DNA of 64,000 nucleotides from Clostridium sp. AM30-24 (GCF_003480435.1 NZ_QUJB01000001.1:372001-436000); one strand, 5' to 3'. Positions 30,552-40,138 are shown, counted from the stretch's first letter. The notes: generated by a model from the sequence alone, not told the origin. Made by a program: numbers and translations.

Positions 30552-30790
30552 TATTTCCATGATTTTTTGTCTATTCGCGTCGATTTCTGTACAAAATACA
30601 TAAAATTTGATGGATTTCACCCATTCCGTTCAGTGAAATTTCAGGGTTGTTATCCGTGCAGCGACAGATTTTGTCCTGCTTCTCTTCCTATTATAATGTG
30701 TCTTTTTATAATGTGTCTCTGTGCCATAGGGAACTTTTTGAATTTTCCAATCATAGAAAACAGACTCCGCCTTGGCATATTCTCTCGTTT

Positions 30791-30840
30791 CACGCGGTCG
30801 CTTGCGACAATCTACATCTTCGCGCGAGTGCACATCATTG
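30791..30840. repeat. Dispersed intergenic repeat, copy 1
   Basis: This 50-nt core matches 41330-41379 at 35 of 50 positions, and 14 of the 15 differences are transitions. Weaker similarity continues upstream (AATTTTC, ACA..CTCCG, GGCAT). It contains the arms CGGTCGC..GCGAC. Confidence 0.5.
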
Positions 30841-30857
30841 GCGCGTTAGTGCCTTTT

Positions 30858-30893
30858 GTGTAATAGGAAATTCCGAGGAATTTCCTATTACAC
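30858..30893. repeat. Perfect 17-bp inverted repeat
   Basis: GTGTAATAGGAAATTCC (30858-30874) and its exact complement (30877-30893) are separated by 2 bp. It lies just beyond the terminator at 30895-30935 and has its own short A/T flanks. It could act as an extra terminator for minus-strand transcripts, or it is the arm of a small mobile repeat. Confidence 0.6.
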
Positions 30894-30894
30894 G

Positions 30895-30935
30895 AAAAAA
30901 TGCCTCCGGATATCGTTACAGTATCCATGAGGCAT
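30895..30935 (-). terminator. Intrinsic terminator after the exported protein gene
   Basis: Minus strand: ATGCCTC..GGATA pairs with TATCC..GAGGCAT across a one-base bulge and a wobble, then TTTTTT. It starts about 15 bp after the stop at 30950. Confidence 0.8.
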
Positions 30936-30949
30936 CTTTCTCTTCTTAT

Positions 30950-31789
30950 TTAGTTCACCATACCTTCCAGATCTTCCACTTCTCCGGCGATCATGATTCT
31001 GGTCCCGGAATCCATAGACTGGATCAGCATTCTCACATAGGACTGGGCGAGCTGGATCCCGCAGAGAGATCTATTCTTCGAACCGGACTGCTGACAGTTT
31101 ACAACCAGAGCCGGATAGCCTTCCGCACCCTCCTCCGGTTTTAATATCATTCCAAAGTTGGAAAAAGCACGCATTGCTTCCAGATTGACAAACTGAGTTG
31201 CCAGAAGTCCTTCCGGCTTCTTTCCAGTGATCACGCCGAAACCGTCTGCCTCCGGATCCGTGATCCAGTAATCGTTTTCCGTAAGTTTCCGGTACGGTGC
31301 AAGGCTGCCCGGATCATTTTCGCTTCCGAAGGTACTCTCCAGACGGTAAACGCCATACGCCTCAGAGTCATCCTCCTGGCCGCCGGAAACATAGCAGTTG
31401 ACCGAAAAATTTTCCTGCCAGCCGTTATCCGTTCTTGAGAGGTAGAGAAGTCTCGAGTTCCCCGGAAGCTGCTTTCTCTTCGAGCGTACAACCTTCTCAC
31501 CGGAAGTTTGATCTTTTGTTGTTTTTACTGTATCCGTTTCGGTATCCAGATTATTGATGATCAGGAGCAGGCTGTTTACATCGTCACCAATCCCCATCTT
31601 ATCGATCCAGCGTCCTTTATCCTGCTGGGTCTTCCAGCCGAGATCTACCGCTACCTCATCATCGGGCATCTCTGCGTCCATCGTGATCGTATCGACTTGC
31701 GCAGATCTTACTGCGCCAGACGCAGTGCCGCCAGAAATCCCAACTGCTGCTGTCAGCGCAAGAACTATCGCAAATAAGCGTTTCCGCAT
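30950..31789 (-). CDS. Exported protein with L,D-transpeptidase-like C-terminus
   Basis: A 279-aa predicted secreted protein with a signal peptide (MRKRLFAIVLALTAAVGIS..., cleavage near TASGA). Start at 31789 is favoured by GAAGGAG 8 nt upstream over the in-frame ATG at 31825. The mature part contains LLYLSRTDNGWQ, YWITDPEADGFG and a C-terminal SLCGIQLAQSYVRMLIQSM...GTRIMI. That end resembles the YkuD/L,D-transpeptidase active-site strand (SHGCIRL...GT.V.I) but lacks the His-Gly before Cys and has Gln for Arg. It may be a diverged or inactive transpeptidase-fold protein; the motif similarity is suggestive only. It is monocistronic, with its own promoter candidate and terminator. Confidence 0.7.
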   Translation of the reverse strand: MRKRLFAIVLALTAAVGISGGTASGAVRSAQVDTITMDAEMPDDEVAVDLGWKTQQDKGRWIDKMGIGDDVNSLLLIINNLDTETDTVKTTKDQTSGEKVVRSKRKQLPGNSRLLYLSRTDNGWQENFSVNCYVSGGQEDDSEAYGVYRLESTFGSENDPGSLAPYRKLTENDYWITDPEADGFGVITGKKPEGLLATQFVNLEAMRAFSNFGMILKPEEGAEGYPALVVNCQQSGSKNRSLCGIQLAQSYVRMLIQSMDSGTRIMIAGEVEDLEGMVN

Positions 31790-31929
31790 GCAAAAATCTC
31801 CTTCTCTGATCCGGTCCCGCCTCAAAGCTTACTGCTTTCGCATTCCCACAGGGATCACGTTTTTCGAAAACCGGATATAAAATCGAATTCCTTCCGAGAT
31901 CTGTAAAGACAGACCCACGCTTATATGTA

Positions 31930-31958
31930 AGCGTACCATACTTTACACCGCTTGTCAC
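31930..31958 (-). promoter_or_regulatory. Candidate promoter of the exported-protein gene
   Basis: Minus strand: GTGACA (31953-31958), 17 bp, TGG then TACGCT (31930-31935). The -35 is good and the -10 poor apart from the extended TGG. The rest of the 31826-32114 gap shows no gene. Confidence 0.3.
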
Positions 31959-32114
31959 TGAAAAATCAGGACTGACGAAATTTTGCCACAAAAATTCCAT
32001 ATTAAGGCCTGTCCGCTCCACTTAAAAGCCTGTCATACTTCCAAATTCATCAATATAAAAAGGCCTGCTAATAAACAGAGATGCAATGATAGAATCATTT
32101 CCGTTTTCTCAGCC

Positions 32115-32140
32115 AAAAAGGCTGCCCTTTCGGACAGCCT
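32115..32140 (-). terminator. Intrinsic terminator after the S9 peptidase gene
   Basis: Minus strand: AGGCTGTCC pairs with GGGCAGCCT (one mismatch), followed by TTTTT. Confidence 0.7.
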
Positions 32141-32184
32141 CTTTGCTTTAATATAAATTGTTGACTTTTCTGTTGTCTGCCATC

Positions 32185-34167
32185 TTACTTCAGATACTTC
32201 TCAAACCACTCCATCATCTCCGTCATTCTGCGGATTCTGTGTTTCGGTTTACCGCTTCTTGAAAGTTCGTGGTTCTCGCCATGGAAGAGGCACATGCGGG
32301 CTTCAACGCCGAAGTATTTTAACGCGGAAAACATCTGGATCGCGTCGCCCATCCAGCAGCGGTAGTCTTCATCTGACTGGATAAAGAGGGTCGGAGTTTT
32401 CGCCATGTTCGCGTATTTGAGCGGTGAGTGCTGCCACATCTTCTCCTGGCTGTTCCACGGATCTGCCTTGATCTGATCCATATTGAAGTAATAGCCGATA
32501 TCGGTAGTCATGCACTTGGATACCCAGTTGGAGATACTTCTCTGGGAGCAGGCCGCTGCGAATCGTGTGGTGTTTCCGATCACCCAGTTTGTCATAAATC
32601 CGCCGTAGCTTCCGCCCATAACGCCCAGGTGCTTCTCGTCAACCTGCGGATAGCGCTTCAATACCTCATCTGTGAGTGCCATGCAGCATTCAAAGTCGAT
32701 TCCGCCGTGCTTTCCGGTAATGTCAGCGAACTCATTTCCACGTCCGTCGCTTCCTAACGGGTTTGTAAAGAATACAAAGTATCCGGCATTCGCGAATACC
32801 TCGCTCTCGTGGAAGAAGGTCGGACCGAAGGTCGCGCGCGGACCGCCGTGGATCGTTAAGATACCGGGGTACGTCTTATCAGGATCAAAGTTTACCGGTT
32901 TGATCACATATCCGTCCAGTTCAAGATCCTTGTATGTAAAGGTAAACTCCTCTACCGGGCATACGCTTCTCTCTGCCATCACCGCGTCGTTGAAGGAAGT
33001 GAGCTTCGTCTCCTCTTTTCCGTCAAAGGCGTAGCACTCGGTAAGTCCCATATCACGCATGCCTGTAAAGTAAATGGTATCACCGGACTTCGCCAGGGTG
33101 TGGACACTACCCTGACGATCCAGGATCGTCTCCATATTGCCCTTGGCGTCGAAGGTCCGGATCACGCTCTGTTTTCTTAATGTAGCGATAAAGTAGATCT
33201 TATCCTCATCATGGATCGCAGAAGCTCCGTCTGCAAACTTGCAGTCACAGCAGATCGTGTTGCGGATGCTGTCATCGTAATCGGAAAGAAGCTCCACTTT
33301 GCCGTCCTCTACTGTATACAGTTTGTCATTCTCGTTGAAGCCGTATTCCTTCATGTAGGAACCGAAGAAGGTCACTTTTCCTTTCAGGATGCACGCATAG
33401 TCAATGCTCATGTCCTTCTGCTCCACAAGGGTCTTGAGCTCTCCAGTGGAGATCGTATACTGCTTTAGGCCCTGATATACGTCCTTTTTATCGGTATAAA
33501 GGCTGGAGACATAGAGGATCGTATCATCTCCCTCTACCCAGGAATTCTCCACATTTTCATAATCCGGTGTCACGATCTCGCAGGAACCATTCTCCGGATC
33601 GTAAACCGCCAGTCTCGTTCTCTTCTTGTTTACGATTCCCTGACCGTTCGCCCAGAACGGAAGCTCATCGAATACTTCGTAATCTTTCTCTTCCTTCCAG
33701 GCCTTGAGAGAAGCCTTCTTCTCCTCGCCCTCTTCCATATGGGAGAGATCCGGCTTATTGTAATCATATTTTACCGTGAGGACAAGTTTATTTCCGGCCT
33801 TTTTCATCTTCACTGCCTTATATGGAACAGCGAACGCAAACTGCGCCTCACCGCCGTGGATATTTAAGGTATAGAAGCAGGTCCAGTCTTCCTCATTCTT
33901 CGCTTTTTCCTGATATGTCTTCTCGCGGTCCGCAATAAAAAGGACCGTCTCGGAATCCATCCAGATAAATGTACGCTCTTTCTTTCCGCTTGTCAGTCTG
34001 GACGTTTTCTTTGTCTCCATATCATAGAGCCATAAGCAGGACTCATAGCAGTTGTCCTTCTCGTTGGCATCCACCACCGCCATCACCGCGTGCTTTCCAT
34101 CCGGTGCCGGGGTAAAGATCGTGGGATAATGATAATTTGTAAAGTCTCTGATATCGATCTGTTTCAT
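32185..34167 (-). CDS. S9 family prolyl oligopeptidase / acylaminoacyl peptidase
   Basis: A 660-aa cytoplasmic serine peptidase. The N-terminal two-thirds form a WD-like beta-propeller (YDMETKKTSRLTSGKKERTF, VTPDYENVENSWVEGDDTILYVSS). The C-terminal alpha/beta-hydrolase domain carries the nucleophile in GGSYGGFMTNW, an Asp in SDEDYRCW near residue 600 and the His in HGENHELS (H633). There is no signal peptide. It would release acyl- or dipeptidyl-type residues from short peptides. It lies next to a complete oligopeptide importer, which supports a role in degrading imported peptides, but has its own promoter and terminator. Confidence 0.92.
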   Translation of the reverse strand: MKQIDIRDFTNYHYPTIFTPAPDGKHAVMAVVDANEKDNCYESCLWLYDMETKKTSRLTSGKKERTFIWMDSETVLFIADREKTYQEKAKNEEDWTCFYTLNIHGGEAQFAFAVPYKAVKMKKAGNKLVLTVKYDYNKPDLSHMEEGEEKKASLKAWKEEKDYEVFDELPFWANGQGIVNKKRTRLAVYDPENGSCEIVTPDYENVENSWVEGDDTILYVSSLYTDKKDVYQGLKQYTISTGELKTLVEQKDMSIDYACILKGKVTFFGSYMKEYGFNENDKLYTVEDGKVELLSDYDDSIRNTICCDCKFADGASAIHDEDKIYFIATLRKQSVIRTFDAKGNMETILDRQGSVHTLAKSGDTIYFTGMRDMGLTECYAFDGKEETKLTSFNDAVMAERSVCPVEEFTFTYKDLELDGYVIKPVNFDPDKTYPGILTIHGGPRATFGPTFFHESEVFANAGYFVFFTNPLGSDGRGNEFADITGKHGGIDFECCMALTDEVLKRYPQVDEKHLGVMGGSYGGFMTNWVIGNTTRFAAACSQRSISNWVSKCMTTDIGYYFNMDQIKADPWNSQEKMWQHSPLKYANMAKTPTLFIQSDEDYRCWMGDAIQMFSALKYFGVEARMCLFHGENHELSRSGKPKHRIRRMTEMMEWFEKYLK

Positions 34168-34202
34168 GGTTCCAGGTCCTCTCTTTCCTTTTTATATATG
34201 TA

Positions 34203-34231
34203 GTTTTATCGCAGGATCATTTCCCTGTCAA
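34203..34231 (-). promoter_or_regulatory. Promoter of the S9 peptidase gene
   Basis: Minus strand: perfect -35 TTGACA (34226-34231), 17 bp, TAAAAC (34203-34208), about 36 bp before the start. Confidence 0.65.
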
Positions 34232-34341
34232 ATTTATTATACTTACAAAACAAGCTGCCCCCACAGCCCTGCACAGCATAAATCGAGTCAATTCTGTCGG
34301 CAGTTCCGATTGCAGAGCAAACAATCATTTAAAACAGTATA

Positions 34342-34364
34342 CCCCCGCCAGATACCGGCGGGGG
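34342..34364 (-). terminator. Terminator after the opp operon
   Basis: CCCCCGCC (34342-34349) pairs with GGCGGGGG (34357-34364). The minus-strand transcript then reads TATACTGTTTT, so the stem is strong and the T-run interrupted. It lies 15 bp after the oppF-like stop. Confidence 0.6.
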
Positions 34365-34379
34365 CATACGAATGTCTCC

Positions 34380-35336
34380 TTATTTGCCTTCCGTCAGATG
34401 GCATGCCACGAAATGATTCGGTTCGATCTCGCGGAGTACCGGTTCCTCGCTTCTGCAGCGGTCTGTCGCATACGGACAGCGGGCAGCAAAACGGCAGCCT
34501 GGCTTCGGGTTGATCGGGGAAGTGATCTCACCCTTTAAGATGATACGCTCTCTCTTCTTCTTCAGGCTTGGTACCGGAATTGCGGAGAGCAGAGCCTGTG
34601 TATACGGATGGGTCGGCTTATCGAAAAGCTGCTCAGACGGAGCCTTCTCGATGAGCTGTCCAAGATACATAACCGCGATATCATCTGCAAAGTGGTTGAC
34701 AACGGAAAGGTCGTGTGTGATGAAGATATAGGTCAAGCCCATCTGTTCCTGAAGATCCTGCATCAGGTTTAAGATCTGTGCCTGAATGGATACGTCAAGG
34801 GCAGAAACCGGCTCGTCGCATACAATAAGCTTCGGTTTCATCGCAAGCGCTCTTGCGATACCGATACGCTGGCGGCGGCCGCCGTCAAGCTCATGCGGAT
34901 ATGTATTGATCAGGCGGTCCGCAAGACCTACGACCTGCATCAGCTCACGCACACGGTCCATACGGGCTTTCGGATCCGTAATGAGCTTCTGGAGCTTTAA
35001 CGGCTCAGCAATGATCTCACTGACTGTCTTTCTCGGGTCAAGAGACGCGTACGGGTCCTGGAAGATCAACTGCATGTCACGTCTTAAGAGACGGAGTTCA
35101 TTTTTATTCTTTTTACATACATCCTCACCGTCGAAGATGACCTCACCGGAGGTCGGCTCGATGAGCCGTAAGATGGAACGTCCTGTGGTGGACTTACCGC
35201 ATCCGGACTCACCTACGATACCGAGGGTCTTTCCACGTTCCAGAGTGAAGTTCACGTCATCGACCGCATGGAGCAGTCCCTTTGGAGTGTTGAAATATTT
35301 TTTCAGGTGTTTTACTTCAAGGATCGTATCTGCCAT
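34380..35336 (-). CDS. oppF: Oligopeptide/dipeptide ABC importer ATPase, OppF-like
   Basis: A 318-aa cytoplasmic ATPase with Walker A GESGCGKST, signature LDGGRRQRIGIARAL (LDGGR in place of LSGGQ) and Walker B LIVCDEPVSALDVS. The C-terminal oligopeptide-importer extension has Cys residues (CRFAARCPYATDRC) typical of the OppD/F family, which may hold an Fe-S cluster. It is last in the operon oppA-B-C-D-F. Its ATG overlaps the oppD stop (TAATG). The unusual signature also occurs in other clostridial OppF proteins as far as I recall, so it is not a defect. Substrate (di- or oligopeptide) cannot be fixed from sequence. Confidence 0.92.
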   Translation of the reverse strand: MADTILEVKHLKKYFNTPKGLLHAVDDVNFTLERGKTLGIVGESGCGKSTTGRSILRLIEPTSGEVIFDGEDVCKKNKNELRLLRRDMQLIFQDPYASLDPRKTVSEIIAEPLKLQKLITDPKARMDRVRELMQVVGLADRLINTYPHELDGGRRQRIGIARALAMKPKLIVCDEPVSALDVSIQAQILNLMQDLQEQMGLTYIFITHDLSVVNHFADDIAVMYLGQLIEKAPSEQLFDKPTHPYTQALLSAIPVPSLKKKRERIILKGEITSPINPKPGCRFAARCPYATDRCRSEEPVLREIEPNHFVACHLTEGK

Positions 35337-36340
35337 TACTGCTCACTCCTTTCAATGGAAAATCCCGGCTCTTCGTAGCGGACGCAGCGCACATAGTGCG
35401 TATCGCTCGCCCACTTCTTTTCCGGTCTGTCTTTTTTGCACGCTTCTGTGCAGTACTTACATCTCGGGGAGAACGGGCAGCCTTTCGGAAGGTTTGTCGG
35501 ATCCGGCATCAGGCCCGGAATCGGCTGAAGTCTCGCCTTGCGGTCCTCAATGTTCGGAAGAGAACCGAAAAGACCTTCTGTGTATGGGTGCATGGTATGG
35601 TTGAAGATATCTTCCAGAGTTCCATGCTCAACGATCTGTCCAGCATATACAACGGAGACCTCATCACAGACCTCTGCGATAATTCCCAGATCATGAGTGA
35701 TCATGATCATCGCGGATCCAAATTTCTTTCTTAAATCCTTCATCGTCTCGAGAACCTGTGCCTGAATTGTCACATCGAGAGCGGTTGTCGGCTCATCGGC
35801 AAGAAGGAGCTTCGGGTTGCAGGCAAGAGCCATAGCGATAACGACACGCTGCTTCATACCACCGGAGAACTGGTGCGGATACTCGCCGAAACGTTCTCTC
35901 GGGATACCTACCACTTCCAGCATATCGCCGGCTCTCTGTTCAGCCTCTTTCTCACTGATCTTATCATGGAGCTTGATAACCTCGGCGATCTGGTCGCCGA
36001 CGGTGAGCACCGGGTTTAAGGATGTCATCGGATCCTGGAAGATCATGGAAACGGTATTTCCACGGATTGCCTCCAGCTCCTTCTGCGGCATATTTAAGAT
36101 ATCTTTTCCGTCAAGAAGGATGGAACCGTTTTTAATAACTCCCGGCGGGTCCGGAACGAGACGCAGGATTGAAAGAGCGGTTGTTGTCTTTCCGGATCCG
36201 GTCTCTCCTACCAGTCCTAATGTTTTTCCGTGCTCTAACTGGATATCGATGCCGTTTACCGCCTCTACAACGCCGTCATCGGTCTCATAATGGATCACAA
36301 GATCCTTAATATCAAGAATTAAGTTTTTGTTATCTTCCAA
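35336..36340 (-). CDS. oppD: Oligopeptide/dipeptide ABC importer ATPase, OppD-like
   Basis: A 334-aa ATPase with Walker [10 protein letters not shown], signature FSGGMKQRV, Walker [14 protein letters not shown] and a C-terminal [14 protein letters not shown]ys cluster typical of OppD/DppD. It starts at a TTG codon (36338-36340) with GGGAGGACAAAATA upstream; no ATG is nearby in frame. It pairs with OppF to power the OppB/OppC channel. The gene is 13 bp after oppC and overlaps oppF by one base. Confidence 0.92.
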   Translation of the reverse strand: MEDNKNLILDIKDLVIHYETDDGVVEAVNGIDIQLEHGKTLGLVGETGSGKTTTALSILRLVPDPPGVIKNGSILLDGKDILNMPQKELEAIRGNTVSMIFQDPMTSLNPVLTVGDQIAEVIKLHDKISEKEAEQRAGDMLEVVGIPRERFGEYPHQFSGGMKQRVVIAMALACNPKLLLADEPTTALDVTIQAQVLETMKDLRKKFGSAMIMITHDLGIIAEVCDEVSVVYAGQIVEHGTLEDIFNHTMHPYTEGLFGSLPNIEDRKARLQPIPGLMPDPTNLPKGCPFSPRCKYCTEACKKDRPEKKWASDTHYVRCVRYEEPGFSIERSEQ

Positions 36341-36353
36341 TATTTTGTCCTCC

Positions 36354-37250
36354 CTACTTCTTCAGTTTCGGGTCTAACGCATCACGAAGACCATCGCCTA
36401 ACAGGTTCAGGGAAAGGATCGTAATGATGATCGCAATACCCGGGAATACGGTCAGGTGCGGAGCGTTTCTTAAGTAAGCACGTCCGCCGGAAAGCATTGC
36501 GCCCCACTCCGGTGTCGGAGCCTTTACGCCGAGGCCCAGGAAGCTTAAGCCGGATGTGGAAAGGATCGCGGATGCAACCTTCAAAGATACCTGAACGATG
36601 ATCGGTGCCATACAGTTCGGGAGAATATGGGAGGAAATGATCTCGAAGTTGTTTGCTCCGATACATTTCGCCGCCTCTACGAATTCCTGATCCTTTACGG
36701 TAAGGACGGAAGCCCGGACGATTCGCGCGTAGCCCGGCACGGAAGAGATCGCGATGGCAAGCATTAAGTTGAAGATGCTCGGTCCAAGTGCGGATACGAT
36801 TGTGATGGAAAGAAGAAGGCTCGGTACCGCAAGGAAGATATCCATGATACGCATGATCACGTTATCGATCTTTCCGCCGTAGAAGCCTGCGATCGCTCCT
36901 AAGGATCCGCCGATCAGAAGTGCGATGGATACGGCTATAACGCCGACGCTTAAGGATACTCTTGATCCGTGAACAAGACGTGCCAGAATATCGCGTCCGA
37001 ACTCATCTGTTCCGAGCCAGTGAGCTGCGCTCGGAGTCTGGAGACGGATAGCTGTGTTCTGTTTGATAACAACAGTATTGTAATCGAACAGGAAATCCGC
37101 AAAAATGGAGATCAACACGAGGAAAACGACGATCCCAAGTCCGATCATTGCCATTTTATTCTTTTTCAAGCGGCGCCAGATCTCTTTAAACTGGCCGCGC
37201 TTCTTTACAGCCGCGCCGGATGCCGCTTCCTGATTCTTTGATGTTCCCAT
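36354..37250 (-). CDS. oppC: Oligopeptide/dipeptide ABC importer permease, OppC-like
   Basis: A 298-aa permease. It has a basic cytoplasmic N-terminus, a first membrane span near 35-55 and an extracytoplasmic loop with [21 protein letters not shown], a family hallmark of OppC/DppC. The BPD_transp_1 core follows, with EAA loop [22 protein letters not shown] sequence ([13 protein letters not shown]). AAGGAGGAAAGCGT precedes the ATG. It forms the transmembrane channel with OppB. Confidence 0.92.
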   Translation of the reverse strand: MGTSKNQEAASGAAVKKRGQFKEIWRRLKKNKMAMIGLGIVVFLVLISIFADFLFDYNTVVIKQNTAIRLQTPSAAHWLGTDEFGRDILARLVHGSRVSLSVGVIAVSIALLIGGSLGAIAGFYGGKIDNVIMRIMDIFLAVPSLLLSITIVSALGPSIFNLMLAIAISSVPGYARIVRASVLTVKDQEFVEAAKCIGANNFEIISSHILPNCMAPIIVQVSLKVASAILSTSGLSFLGLGVKAPTPEWGAMLSGGRAYLRNAPHLTVFPGIAIIITILSLNLLGDGLRDALDPKLKK

Positions 37251-37262
37251 ACGCTTTCCTCC

Positions 37263-38195
37263 TTATTTTTTCTTATACTGCGCTTTGATACGCGGGTCAA
37301 TGAAAGCGTAGAGAATGTCCACGCAAAGGTTTACGATACTGAAGGTAATGGTCATCATGATAACGCCGCCGAGGACTAACGGGGCATCCTTACTCTTGAT
37401 GGAGTCTACCAGGAGACGGCCAACGCCAGGCCATGCGAATACGGTCTCGGTAAGAGTCGCGCCGCCAAGAAGGGAACCGAACTGAAGTCCGATGACGGTA
37501 ACGACCGGGATCAGTGCATTCTTTAATGCGTGTTTCCGGATCACCATTTTCTCCGGCACACCCTTCGCTCTCGCGGTACGGATATAATCCTGACGGATGA
37601 CCTCAAGCATGGAGGAACGCGTCATACGGCAAATCAGCGCTGCGTCGCCGGTACCAAGGGTGATCGCCGGCATAATGTAGTTCTTCCAGGATCCCATACC
37701 GCCGGATGGAAGCCATCCAAGGTTTAAGGAGAATACGATAATGAGCATCAGGCCCAGCCAGAAGTTTGGCGTCGCGACACCCAATAGGGCGGCGACCATA
37801 CCCACATTATCGATCATACTGTACTGCCTCGTGGCACTGATGATACCGATCGGAAGCGCGATGGCTACTGCTACCAGGATTGACCAGAACGCAAGCTTTG
37901 CTGTATTCGGGAATGCAGCCATGATCGTCGGGAAAACATCACGTTTTGTCTTGTAGGATTTACCCATATCGCCGTGAAGAAGGTTCAGCATATATTTTCC
38001 GTACTGAACGATAACCGGCTGGTCAAGTCCGAGGTCTTTTCTTGTCGCTTCGATCGTCTCTGCGTCTGCCGACTCACCTGCGATCATCGCTGCTGTATCA
38101 CCTGGCGAAAGGCTTAAGATGAAATAAACCATGAATGTCACGCCGATCAATACCGGGATCAGCATCGCAAGTCTCTTTAACACATATTTGCTCAT
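37263..38195 (-). CDS. oppB: Oligopeptide/dipeptide ABC importer permease, OppB-like
   Basis: A 310-aa permease beginning SKYVLKRLAMLIPVLIGVTF, the usual OppB/DppB start, followed by the DLGLDQPVIVQYGKYM loop and the inner-membrane core ending in FIDPRIK. I chose ATG 38195 from family alignment; ATG 38204, three codons earlier, is possible, and neither has a strong SD. It is separated from the upstream binding-protein gene by about 200 bp containing a stable hairpin, which probably lowers permease expression relative to the binding protein. Confidence 0.9.
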   Translation of the reverse strand: MSKYVLKRLAMLIPVLIGVTFMVYFILSLSPGDTAAMIAGESADAETIEATRKDLGLDQPVIVQYGKYMLNLLHGDMGKSYKTKRDVFPTIMAAFPNTAKLAFWSILVAVAIALPIGIISATRQYSMIDNVGMVAALLGVATPNFWLGLMLIIVFSLNLGWLPSGGMGSWKNYIMPAITLGTGDAALICRMTRSSMLEVIRQDYIRTARAKGVPEKMVIRKHALKNALIPVVTVIGLQFGSLLGGATLTETVFAWPGVGRLLVDSIKSKDAPLVLGGVIMMTITFSIVNLCVDILYAFIDPRIKAQYKKK

Positions 38196-38330
38196 GCACA
38201 CCATCCAATCTACCGCATCCCGCGGCTGTTTTTTTGTGTTTCCGAAACCCGTCTGTCGGGGCCGAAGTTCCGGATCCTTGTCTCAGGGTTTCTGGAATGT
38301 TTTCCGGGCTTTCACCGGATTCTGGAAATA

Positions 38331-38358
38331 GGTACGGATCCCTTTCGTGATCCGTACC
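38331..38358 (-). terminator. Intercistronic hairpin between oppA-like and oppB
   Basis: GGTACGGATC (38331-38340) and GATCCGTACC (38349-38358) form a 10-bp stem with an 8-nt loop. The minus-strand transcript then reads TATTTCC, too weak for full termination. Such hairpins commonly give high binding protein and lower permease levels. Confidence 0.5.
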
Positions 38359-38398
38359 CTGTCTTTGCATGGACTCTGTCCTTTTTGGGGATCAGATA

Positions 38399-39991
38399 TT
38401 ATTTTTCGTAATGGCAGTTGCCAAGGTAATGCTGTGCGCCTTTGTGAAGCTTGAAGCCCTTTAAGTCTGCGCGGACACCGACGTTATCGTATTTGTAGTA
38501 TAACGGGCACCACGGGGAGATCTCGTGGAGACGATCCTGAAGCTCCTTGTAGAGTCCCATACGCTTGGTATCATCGCTTTCCTCCTGAGCGGCGATAATG
38601 AGTTCGTCGACCTTCTCATCTGTTAAGAATGCACGGTTGCCGGTTGCACCATGGTTCTCAGAGTAGAATAACTGGTAGGTGCTTCCGTCTGCGTCAAAGC
38701 TTGTGTTGGACCATCCGAGGATGAACATCTCGTGATCACCTGCATTTAAGGAATCAAGCAATGCGCCCCACTCATAGGTAGAAATATCAACGGTGATTCC
38801 AACTTCAGCGAGCTGTGCCTGAACGATCTGCGCGGAACGTGTACGAACGTCACCGTTTACATAGAGACTGCACTCAAATCCATTCGGATAACCTGCTTCC
38901 GCAAGGAGCTCTTTTGCCTTTTCCGGATCATACGGGTAAGCTTCTTCTTCTTCAGACCAACCAGGAATTGTGGAGTTGATGTAGCTGTTTGCTACTGTTC
39001 CGCGGCCCTCAACGATCGTATCAACGAAGGTCTGCTTATCCAGTGCGTAGTTGATTGCCTGACGGACTCTCTCATCGGAGAACTTCTCTTTTGTCGTATT
39101 CATTCCAAGGTACTCGATGGAAGAAGACGGCTGGGAAAGAAGCGTTACGTCGGAGTTTGCTTCCACGTTCGCACAGTCTGTCGGGTCAACGTTCCATACA
39201 AGATCGACCTCCCCTGCCTCAAGAGCGATCGTTCTTGCACTTCCCTCCGGGATTACGCGGACGGTAATGGACGTTGCGATCGGTTCTGTACCCCAGTATT
39301 TTTCGTTTTTTGTGAGGGTGTAGTGATCATTCGGAACCCACTCCGTAACCGTGAACTCACCGGATCCGAGTACATTCTCCACATCGCCGTAAGCATCGCC
39401 TGCTGCTGTGACAGCTGCCTCAGAAACGATACTTAAGTTTGTCTGGGTAACGATTGTCTTGAACGCTGCGTATGGCTGTGTGAGTTTGAAGGTTACGTGG
39501 TAATCATCGTCAGCGATAACCTCTGCGATCTTTGAAGTATTGGACTTTGTCTTCGGCATATCCTTCGCACGGTCATACGTAAACTTTACATCCTTCGCTG
39601 TTACCGGTGTTCCGTCTGAGAAGCATGCATCTTCACGGAGCTTGAAGGTATACTCTGTATCACTCTTCATCTCATAGCTCTCAGCGAGATCCGGAACAAG
39701 GTTTCCTTCCTCATCGATATCCATCAGAGTGCTGTATACGTGATGGATCAGTACTCCGGATGTGGTATCCTGCTGTCCTGCCGGATCCAGTGTGACAACA
39801 TCTGCGCCCATACCCACAACGATATCTGTCTTTGTGATCTCGCCGCTTCCGCCGTTATCGGTAGTTGTCTGCGCGCTGCCACCTGCCGGTGCGTTTGTAG
39901 ACTGATCAGTGTTTCCACCTCCGCAGGCTGTAAGGATCATAGCTGCTGCCATTGCCATTGCTGTTGTTCTTGCAATACCCCTTCTTTTCAT
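38399..39991 (-). CDS. oppA: Peptide ABC importer substrate-binding lipoprotein, paralogue 1
   Basis: A 530-aa family 5 (DppA/OppA) binding protein. The lipoprotein signal ends in LTAC with lipidated Cys23, followed by a Gly/Asn/Thr-rich linker. The mature protein has the family pattern DVVTLDPAGQQDT ... VPDLAESYEMKSDTEYTFKLRE ... VRQAINYALDK. It captures peptides outside the membrane for OppBCDF. AACAGGAGGAATTTGTGA precedes the ATG. It is the first gene of the opp operon, with a near-consensus promoter and a candidate RpiR site. It is closely similar to the two other paralogues at 41434 and 43458. Confidence 0.92.
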   Translation of the reverse strand: MKRRGIARTTAMAMAAAMILTACGGGNTDQSTNAPAGGSAQTTTDNGGSGEITKTDIVVGMGADVVTLDPAGQQDTTSGVLIHHVYSTLMDIDEEGNLVPDLAESYEMKSDTEYTFKLREDACFSDGTPVTAKDVKFTYDRAKDMPKTKSNTSKIAEVIADDDYHVTFKLTQPYAAFKTIVTQTNLSIVSEAAVTAAGDAYGDVENVLGSGEFTVTEWVPNDHYTLTKNEKYWGTEPIATSITVRVIPEGSARTIALEAGEVDLVWNVDPTDCANVEANSDVTLLSQPSSSIEYLGMNTTKEKFSDERVRQAINYALDKQTFVDTIVEGRGTVANSYINSTIPGWSEEEEAYPYDPEKAKELLAEAGYPNGFECSLYVNGDVRTRSAQIVQAQLAEVGITVDISTYEWGALLDSLNAGDHEMFILGWSNTSFDADGSTYQLFYSENHGATGNRAFLTDEKVDELIIAAQEESDDTKRMGLYKELQDRLHEISPWCPLYYKYDNVGVRADLKGFKLHKGAQHYLGNCHYEK

Positions 39992-40063
39992 TCACAAATT
40001 CCTCCTGTTTTTTTCTACCGCTCCCCACAGCGGTCGCACTTCATAACGGTAACATATGTCAGT

Positions 40064-40075
40064 ATTCACTATACC
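40064..40075 (-). promoter_or_regulatory. Candidate RpiR operator, binding-protein gene 1
   Basis: Plus-strand ATTCACTATACC. Its near end is 34 bp from the -10 box, the same distance as the matching site at 43096-43107 in front of paralogue 2. The motif also occurs at the rpiR promoter (41216-41226). Confidence 0.5.
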
Positions 40076-40109
40076 CGTCATGCAGTACTTAGTTCGTTCT
40101 CATGAACCA

Positions 40110-40138
40110 ATGATAACAGTATTGAACATATTTGTCAA
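40110..40138 (-). promoter_or_regulatory. Promoter of the opp operon
   Basis: Minus strand: TTGACA (40133-40138), 17 bp, TATCAT (40110-40115); 6/6 and 5/6 matches. Confidence 0.75.

Larger units (their letters stand above)
30440..30949. other. 510-bp intergenic region: operon leader, dispersed repeat, palindrome, terminator
   Basis: From right to left it holds the terminator of the exported-protein gene (30895-30935), a perfect 17-bp inverted repeat (30858-30893), a roughly 100-bp dispersed element (about 30741-30840, copy at about 41290-41379) and the leader and promoter of the surface operon. Short plus-strand frames here have no ribosome binding sites or protein-like composition. Confidence 0.5.

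Noticed and set aside
34380..35336. OppF as an inactive ATPase because of LDGGR instead of LSGGQ
   Set aside because: Walker A, Walker B and the remaining signature are intact, and this variant is, as far as I recall, normal in clostridial OppF.
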